Below are positions 57,562 to 64,000 of a stretch of 64,000 nt of DNA, one piece after another. Below the pieces are notes generated by a model, which worked only from the letters and a program-made list of their open reading frames with translations, was not told the origin of the DNA and searched no databases. The DNA is from Lepus europaeus (lineage: Eukaryota; Chordata; Mammalia; Lagomorpha; Leporidae): contig NC_084827.1 in assembly GCF_033115175.1 (NCBI RefSeq), positions 182,758,388-182,822,387 on the forward strand, read 5' to 3'. Both the position numbers and the translations under genes were made by a program. The stretch's first letter is position 1, and the number at the start of each line of letters is the position of its first letter.

Positions 57562-59278
57562 ACAATTCCGTTTTAATTAACATTTCTGAATTACTTGGGT
57601 CATCCTTGGCACAGGGAGACATATTTTACTAAAAGCAGTTTAGGTGGAAGTGGCCTTGCTGCCTGCACGGCAGCCCAGGTTGGTAGGAGCGTGGCCGCTC
57701 CAAGGGCACCAAGGTCCAGGCATCCTCAGCCGCCTCCCACCGCTCCCCAGAGCTCTGCTTCTACTGAGTGTTTGACTGGCAGCATCCGGATGGCTTCTCC
57801 AACGCCAAACATCGACCCTCACCCAAACACATCCGAAGACGGGAAGGAAAGAGCTTGGAGAACACGCTGTCTTATTCAGGATTAGCTAGCTGTGACGGAC
57901 AGAAAACCCCAAACAACAGAGGCTTAACAAAGAGAGACGCGCACGTATCCTCGCACGAGGTCGCAGGCAGCTGGCGCAGGGCTGGCACGTGGAAGGCACT
58001 TAGTTCTTTCTGCCTTTCTGTTGCGTCTCAGTGGAACCAGAAGTTGGGGTCCAAGAGGGTGACGTCTTGGCTAGAGGAAGTGAACAGAGAGGGCTCCGGG
58101 ACGCCCTGGTTGCGACCCTAACCGGACGGCGGCAATGGCCACGGCCCTCCAGCAGAGGGCGATCTTGTGGCCAGCGATGGCGGCGACCCCACCGCACTGT
58201 GGACAGGAAGGGGTGCTGGGGTAACCATTGGTCTTTCCCAGACGACCCGCCGTGGCCTCGCTCATCACAACTGCACCAAGTGAGGGCCGAGACCCAGGCT
58301 GCTCAGAGTCTCAGGCCCCGTCTCGGACAGGGGCTGTGCCGCCAGCCGGACTGCGGAGGGAATGAGGATTTTTTGGGACTCGACAGTTCCAGATGCCGTT
58401 ACTTTTAAAATAAAAGCTAACTTCTGGTTGTTAAAAAGAAAAGAAAGAACCCCGTCACTGTTCTTTTTCATAGTTTGTCGTTTTCGTACTGATTGACACT
58501 GGAATGGACCCATCTCGTCAATTCCGGCCTGGGCCTCATGTGGTCGTGGGGATTCAGTAAATGAAGCTGTGGGCGTTTCTCCGTCCCAGGTCCCCCTCCC
58601 GTCAGGCGCAGAGCGGTGCAGGACCCCGTGTTTCCACGGCTGAGACAGCCGGGAGCCCTCGTGCCGGGAAGGGCGTGGAGACCTGGAGCTTCGCTTCCCC
58701 ACACCCTGGTCTGGCAGCCTGAGTGCCTTGGGAGACGCAGCCTGCTGAGCGGGCTCCCTGGAGGCTGGGCCCAGTCCAAGCTCATTACCCTCAGTCTGAT
58801 GGGGAGCTGGGCGCAAGCCAGGCCGGCTCATTAGGGCTCCCGGGTCCCCAGGCTCTGGGCGGACGTCCCTCTGCTCCTGCCTCAGAGTCCAGATTCTCCC
58901 AGGGGCCTGTCCTTGGCCAAAGCCCATTCACCCTTGATGAGCTCGTTAGAAACTCCTTAATGAGGCTGGTGGCTTGGGCCTGTTGGCAGCCCTTAGTGTG
59001 CAGGTGGGGCCCAGGGGACCGTGTGGCTTCAGGATTGGGAAATGAGCTCGTGTCTCATCAGTGAACAATCCAGGTGCAGACAGCGCTGGATTCGCATTCA
59101 GACTCAGAGGGCGTGAGGGCGCTGGGCTCTCTCAAGACCCTGACCACTGCACGTGGACATCGTCAGCGTCAGAATGACTTTAAGTAAACAAGTGAGTGCA
59201 TAGCTACACAGTACAGTGTAAGAGAAAATAAATTATCATTTTTTTCTTTGAAATATGAATTTGAAGATAGTGCCTTGA
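57562..59278. other. Intergenic, no gene recognised
   Basis: Unique-looking sequence without SINEs. 58780-58975 has three ATTA/TTAATGAG-type motifs in a GC-rich context. No coding similarity noted. Confidence 0.45.
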
Positions 59279-59279
59279 T

Positions 59280-59612
59280 TGGGGCCAGCGCTGTGGCGTA
59301 GCAGCCTCCACCTGCTATATCCCATATGGGCACTGGTTCGTGTCCCAGCTGCTCCTCTTCTGATCCAGCTCTCTGCTGTGGCCTGGGAAGGCAGTAGAAG
59401 ATGGCCCAAGCACTTGGGCCCCTGCACCCACATGGGAGACCTGGAAGAAGCTCCTGGCTCCTGGCTTCAGATCAGTGCAGCTCCGGCCATTGCGGCCAAC
59501 TGGGGAGTGAACCAGAAAATGGAAGACCTTTCTCTCTTTCTCTCTCTCTCTCTCTCTCGCTCTACCTCTCTATAACTCTTTCAAATAAATAATTAAATCC
59601 TTTTTAAAAAAA
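59280..59612 (+). mobile_element. C-repeat SINE, full length
   Basis: GGGGCCAGCGCTGTGGCGTA to AAATAAATAATTAAATCC plus an A tail. Imperfect 10-bp target duplication AGTGCCTTGA / AGTGCTTTGA flanks it. Confidence 0.93.
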
Positions 59613-59834
59613 AAACAGTGCTTTGAAAAATGATACGGCAGTACTCCTATGTTCAGAAGTTTAGAACTCATCTTTATCCTCTGAATCTTTGGCGCTCACT
59701 CTTTATTGAATAAGATTTCTAAAGTTATGAGCATTCAAAATAAAAATCCAAATACTTGAGTGACATGGGTGCCATTTGTTACACAAATTAAAGGTTGGGG
59801 CACTTTTGTCTTTCCTCTCCCAACCCAGATCCCA

Positions 59835-60150
59835 TTAAATCACTAGGCTAATCCTTCGCCAGCGGCACCAGCACCCCAGGTTCTAGTCCCAGCCGAGGCG
59901 CCGGATTCTGTCCCAGTTGCTCCTCTTCCAGGCCAGCTCTCTGTTGTGGCCCAGGAGGGCAGTGGAGGATGACCCAAGTCCTTGGGCCCTGCACCCCATG
60001 GGAGAACAGGAGGAAGCACCTGGCTCTGGATCGGCGCAGCACGCCGGTCGAAATGCGCCAGCTGTAGTGGCCACTTTGGGGGTGAACCAACGGAAAAACG
60101 AAGACCTTTCTTTCTCTCTCGCTGTCTAACTCTGCCTATCAAAAAAATGA
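59835..60150 (+). mobile_element. C-repeat SINE, slightly truncated head
   Basis: Begins within the head (CACTAGGCTAATCCTTCGCC), body CCAGGCCAGCTCTCTGTTGT, GGTGAACCAACGGAAAAACG, tail CTATCAAAAAAATGATAAAA. Confidence 0.9.
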
Positions 60151-60297
60151 TAAAAACAATAGCTTGTAAAGTATAATAAATCCACAATAATTTGGAAAAG
60201 CAAAAAAGAATTCTTCAGAAAGGAGAAGCCCTGTGTAGTAATCAACACGTGCCAATCAACAAATGCTGTCCACACAGCGCCAATCAAGATAAACAGA

Positions 60298-61424
60298 GGC
60301 GCTCAGCTCTCTGCATCTTTGCTGAGCCGCCTGCCTGGCCTGGCCAGGTGTACATTCCACTCACCCATGCAGCCCCACTCTCCCCCAGTCTGATCGACTG
60401 GGCACTCTCTCTCAGGTCCTGTCTGGAGAGGTGCCCATCCATTTTTATGGATGTCCCTACCCTAATAAACCTTGCTATTTTACCTCCCACTACTCTCTGT
60501 CTCATGCCTGAATTCTTTCTTGCACGAAGACAAGAACCCTGCAATTTCTCCGGTAACATTTTTGGCAACCACGAAGGGATTTTGAGAAGACATCGGAGAC
60601 TAAAAGCTGTCGAACTCCAAATGGTCCTCAGACAAGGCTTCCAGCCCATTCCACTGGACGACCTGAGCAGCCCCCTGAACCAAGCAGCACAGTCTTTCCA
60701 AGGCCACTGTCACACACCATAAGACAGATAGCAAGAGGAAATACCCAAATCTCCCTCGACACCCACATGCCAGCTTTGAAGAAGTTACAGAAGACGGAAC
60801 TCCATCCATAATCCCAAAAAGAATTTTGGGTATTACCTCTTGAGGGGGGAATGTTAGGTAGGTAGTCAGTTATGAGCTTATGTGTGTGTAACAGGCCTAA
60901 AGAGAAGACATCTATGTCCAGCATATGCATCTGCATCTCAAAGTCATCCCCATAATGTTTCAGGGGCAGCCTGGCCCTCGCATCCTGCTCTGCCCCCTTC
61001 TGCCTTCCACAATCTCCCAGGTGCAGCCTAGTATCTGCATCTCAAACACACTGCTCCCTTCCTCCTGTCTGATAACATTTGCATCCATAAAGTCCTTTGT
61101 TTCAGACCTTCAAGAGAAGTTTTTCTATTTACATCCAAAAAGCCCTTTGTTCCAAGAGGAGCAGAGGTGGGGAAGCAAGACCCATCTCCTTAAAAACCCC
61201 AGCCTCAACTGGACTGCGCGCTCAGCTCTCTGCATCTTCGCTGAGCCGCCTGCCTGGCCTGGCCAGGTGTACATTCCACTCACCCATGCAGCCCCACTCT
61301 CCCCCAGTCTGATCGACTGGGCACTCTCTCTCAGGTCCTGTCTGGAGAGGTGCCCATCCATTTTTACGGATGTCCTTACCCTAATATACCTTGCTATTTT
61401 ACCTCCCACTAAAAAAAAAAAAAA
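60298..61424 (+). mobile_element. Retrocopy of an endogenous retroviral transcript (R-U5-PBS-remnant-PPT-U3-R-polyA)
   Basis: The left end is not a full LTR: it starts at R (60299-60491), then U5 (60492-60558, ending GGTAACA), and a primer-binding site TGGCAACCACGAAGGGAT at 60563-60580 that fits a tRNA-Arg 3' end with one or two mismatches. Only about 260 bp of internal sequence follows, with no recognisable viral gene. A purine tract near 60840-60850 precedes U3 (60852-61217) and a second R (61218-61410), also 193 bp, ending exactly where poly(A) begins (61411). The left R has AATAAA 22 bp before the polyadenylation point; the right has AATATA. AAGATAAACAGA flanks the unit (60286-60297 and 61425-61436). 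This is an L1-style insertion of viral RNA and not an integrated provirus. Defective. Confidence 0.85.
60563..60580 (+). other. Retroviral primer-binding site, tRNA-Arg type
   Basis: Eighteen bases following the U5 end after a 4-bp T spacer. Complementary to the acceptor end of a TCG-anticodon tRNA-Arg as remembered. The specific tRNA should be confirmed by alignment. Confidence 0.6.
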
Positions 61425-61436
61425 AAGATAAACAGA

Positions 61437-62133
61437 CGACAGCTTCCATGGAAGGTAGTGTGGGCAGCGGCATGGACAGATGCAAGAAGCAGAAAGGGAC
61501 TCGGAGCACTGGCCATGTGGTTAACATGGGAGATACTTTGGGAGCAACCGGACCAGCGAGTGTCCAGTTTATCACGGTGCATTAGAGACCACTGGCCCTC
61601 AGGCTCACTGTGGTTCATAGGAAATGAGGCCAGAAGCACTTGGCCTCCTGTGAGTAGTCACAGACTGCAGAAGCCAAGTCTCTGTACATCTTGGTTCTCA
61701 AATACATCATAAAATGGCTGTGCAGGATCTATCTTTAAAAATTAGTGGTTCTCAAAAGAGGAAGACAAATGATAAAAGAAACCAGGGTGAAATAAGGCAG
61801 AAAAATGTACTTTAAGTCCCATGATTGTTGACCCAGAGTGTAACACAGGGTTTATGATTTTAAATCAAATCTATTTCTAAAATGTTGGATAATGTGGATG
61901 CAGGGTACAGGGCCAACGAGAAGAGCAGGCGAATGCGCTTAAGTTCTCGAGGAAATGAGACTCTGACTGACTTAACATCAATACAAAATATGAGCTTCAC
62001 CCATGTGCTTACAAAGTGAGTTAATGGAAGACTAGGAGTGGATGTACAAGGGCTGAGAGTACATAGGAAAAATTCAATCATTTGTATAAAAATTCAGTAA
62101 GAAAAGGTTTTAAAAAGATCAAAGTAAAATATT
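61437..62133. other. AT-rich intergenic, no feature recognised
   Basis: No gene or named repeat supported. Confidence 0.4.
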
Positions 62134-62146
62134 AGAAATTATATGA

Positions 62147-62289
62147 CCTGGGAAAGCAGCAGAAGATAGCCCAAGTCCTTGGGCCCCTGCACCCACATGG
62201 GAGACCCGGAGGAGGCTCCTGGCTCTTGGCTTCAGATCGGCACAGCTCCAGGTATTGCAGCATTTTGGGAGTGAACCAGTGGATGGAAG

Positions 62290-62333
<44 letters not shown>

Positions 62334-62386
62334 TTCCCCCTCTCTGTCTATAACTCTGCCTTTCAAATAAATAAATCTTTAAAAAA
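62147..62386 (+). mobile_element. C-repeat SINE, 5'-truncated at insertion
   Basis: Starts mid-body (CCTGGGAAAGCAGCAGAAGA) and keeps the CT tract (62294-62332) and AAATAAATAAATCTTT tail. Flanking AGAAATTATATGA at 62134-62146 and 62387-62399 shows the truncation happened during retroposition. Confidence 0.93.
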
Positions 62387-62639
62387 AGAAATTATATGAT
62401 CTATAAGTATAAACATATCAACAAGTATAACAAAGATAAATATAATAAATTAACTTACTCAGAGAAAATAGCTCTCAGAATGGTAAGAAAAAAAACCTTA
62501 CATTTTAAAAATGTTTTTAACACATGAGATACATATAAAACAAAATGACACAGGAAGCTCATGAAAAAAACACTGGACAATGATACAACCAGAATTCTGT
62601 TTATGGCAAAGGGAGACTATTTTTATTTAAATCATATTT

Positions 62640-62697
62640 CTTTTTTTAAAAAAGATTTACTTATTGATTTGAAAGTCAGAGTTACACAGAGACAGTA

Positions 62698-62753
<56 letters not shown>

Positions 62754-62983
62754 CTACTGGTTCACTAACCCAAATGGCTGCACTGGCAGAGGCTGGGCCA
62801 GGCCAAAGCCTGGAGTCAGGAGCTTCTCCCAGGTCTCCCACATGGGTGCAGGGGCCCAATCACTTGGGCTGTCTTCCACTGCTTTCCCAGGAGCATTAGC
62901 AGGGAGCTGGATTGGAAGTGGAGCAGCTGGGACACGAACCAGTGTCTATATGAGATGCTGGCTACACCACAGCACTGGCCCTG
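62640..62983 (-). mobile_element. C-repeat SINE
   Basis: Reverse-oriented: AAAAAAGATTTACTTATTGA tail, (GA)n at 62704-62750, body CCTGGAGTCAGGAGCTTCTC, head complement CCACAGCACTGGCCC. Confidence 0.93.
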
Positions 62984-63399
62984 ATAAATTATCTTTCTGA
63001 AATATGAAATATTGTAAAACACTTTTACAACTGAAACCACCAGACAGCAACTAGAGCAGCAAGGATTTAGGAACTAAGATGGGGATATGTGAAGCAAAGA
63101 CAGACGAGATTAAGCTGTGTGGGGCTTTTCCCTCGAGGTAAGTGCTAACTATGAACGCGGATACTGAGATGTGGACAGGTGATGGACACTGAATGGGGGG
63201 AGCTGACGGGTGGTGTCCCAGAAGTAGACCAGGTTTCACAAGGCTTCACTCTGTCTCCCAGATCCAAGCCTTCTCAGTTTCGGGGAGTTCTGTCTGGATG
63301 CTGACATGAGCAAAAATAAATCCTCATTAGCCAGAACCACAAACCATCTATCCTTTGAAAGTATAGTAACCTCTATGACATCACACTAACAAGTCATTC

Positions 63400-64000
63400 A
63401 TAAAACCAATAAAAACAAAGAGGAAAAGTTGACATTAGAAACAGATCCACAGAAGATATCAGACATGGACTTTAAAAATACGTATGATTAGTTTGTCCAA
63501 ATAATTAGAAGTATGTTCAAGTAATTAAAATTATTGATCAAAATAAAGTAATTGCAGTCAAGAATTCAGTAGATGGCTTTAACAACAAATTCGATATAGC
63601 TGGAGAGAGAATTAGTAAACTGGAATGCTTATAGAAAGGAAATATCCATACCTAAGCACGAAGAAAGAATAAAAATGTTTAAAATGTAGTAGGAGTCATG
63701 GTTATATAGCTTAACAAAAGTGTATATGAAGTTTTTGAATGCAGGAGTGAAGGACAGAGCTTGAAGTAATATTTGAGGAGAAAATAGATGAGAGTTTTAC
63801 AAAATTGATAAAACCTTGAGTAGGATACATATTTAGATAAAACAATTATATCTAGACACATTATAGGTATATTAAAATGTAAACTTTAAAGGCAACCACA
63901 GAAAAATGTTACATTTTCATAAGAATCACAACTGCATTTTCAATAAAATTAATGAAAGCTGTCTCAAGAATTTATTAGAAAAGTAAATATAGCACACAGA
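63400..64000 (+). mobile_element. Ancient L1 ORF1-region remnant, sense
   Basis: AGAAACAGATCCACAGAAGA, GACATGGACTTTAAAAATAC, TCAGTAGATGGCTTTAACAA and GGAGAGAGAATTAGTAAACT follow the order of the L1M ORF1 coiled-coil region. Frames are broken. The element probably continues beyond the right edge. Confidence 0.65.

Noticed and set aside
59280-59612. tRNA-like promoter sequence at SINE heads as a tRNA gene
   Set aside because: The heads of C repeats are tRNA-derived but lack a foldable tRNA and are followed by SINE bodies; annotated as SINEs.
41461-64000. COPS9 or OTOS, the next genes in human order
   Set aside because: No frame resembling either small protein was recognised on either strand; they are probably farther right.

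Overview
This window is mammalian nuclear DNA, almost certainly from a lagomorph (rabbit, hare or pika). About two dozen copies of the tRNA-derived lagomorph C repeat (CSINE) are scattered on both strands. The unique sequence encodes spliced mammalian exons and intronless olfactory receptor genes. The gene order, NDUFA10 followed by two OR6B-type receptors all on the minus strand, matches human 2q37.3 as I know it. No bacterial, plasmid or phage features are present.

Layout. (1) 1-18.8 kb: the 5' two thirds of NDUFA10 (complex I accessory subunit) on the minus strand. I placed eight coding exons with consistent splice sites and phases, giving residues 1-296 and part of 297 of a protein of about 355. 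The last exons lie beyond the left edge. A CpG island (about 17.8-19.65 kb) carries a composite ETS/CRE promoter motif. (2) 19.99-22.11 kb: a 48-bp minisatellite upstream of that promoter, nearly every unit carrying a CACGTG E-box and most a GTAAGT. (3) 22.2-26.1 kb: two decayed L1 3' ends. (4) 26.19-27.11 kb and 40.17-41.11 kb: two intact, very similar OR6B2/OR6B3-like genes on the minus strand. A CA-rich minisatellite, a short OR relic and a 23-bp minisatellite lie between them. (5) 41.1-56 kb: GC-rich intergenic DNA with many more minisatellites and antisense L1 fragments. (6) 56-64 kb: SINE-rich DNA with a class II-type solo LTR nested in a SINE, an L1-style retrocopy of an endogenous retroviral transcript, and a plus-strand L1 ORF1-region relic at the right edge.

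The most striking property is minisatellite density: at least fourteen distinct arrays in 64 kb, as expected for a subtelomere-like GC-rich region. Several touch functional sequence: two lie just upstream of NDUFA10 splice acceptors, one lies in the CpG island, and one begins at the start codon of the second receptor gene. Nearly all long open reading frames here are artefacts of these arrays. The functional content is NDUFA10 and the two receptors, which are not expected to act together.
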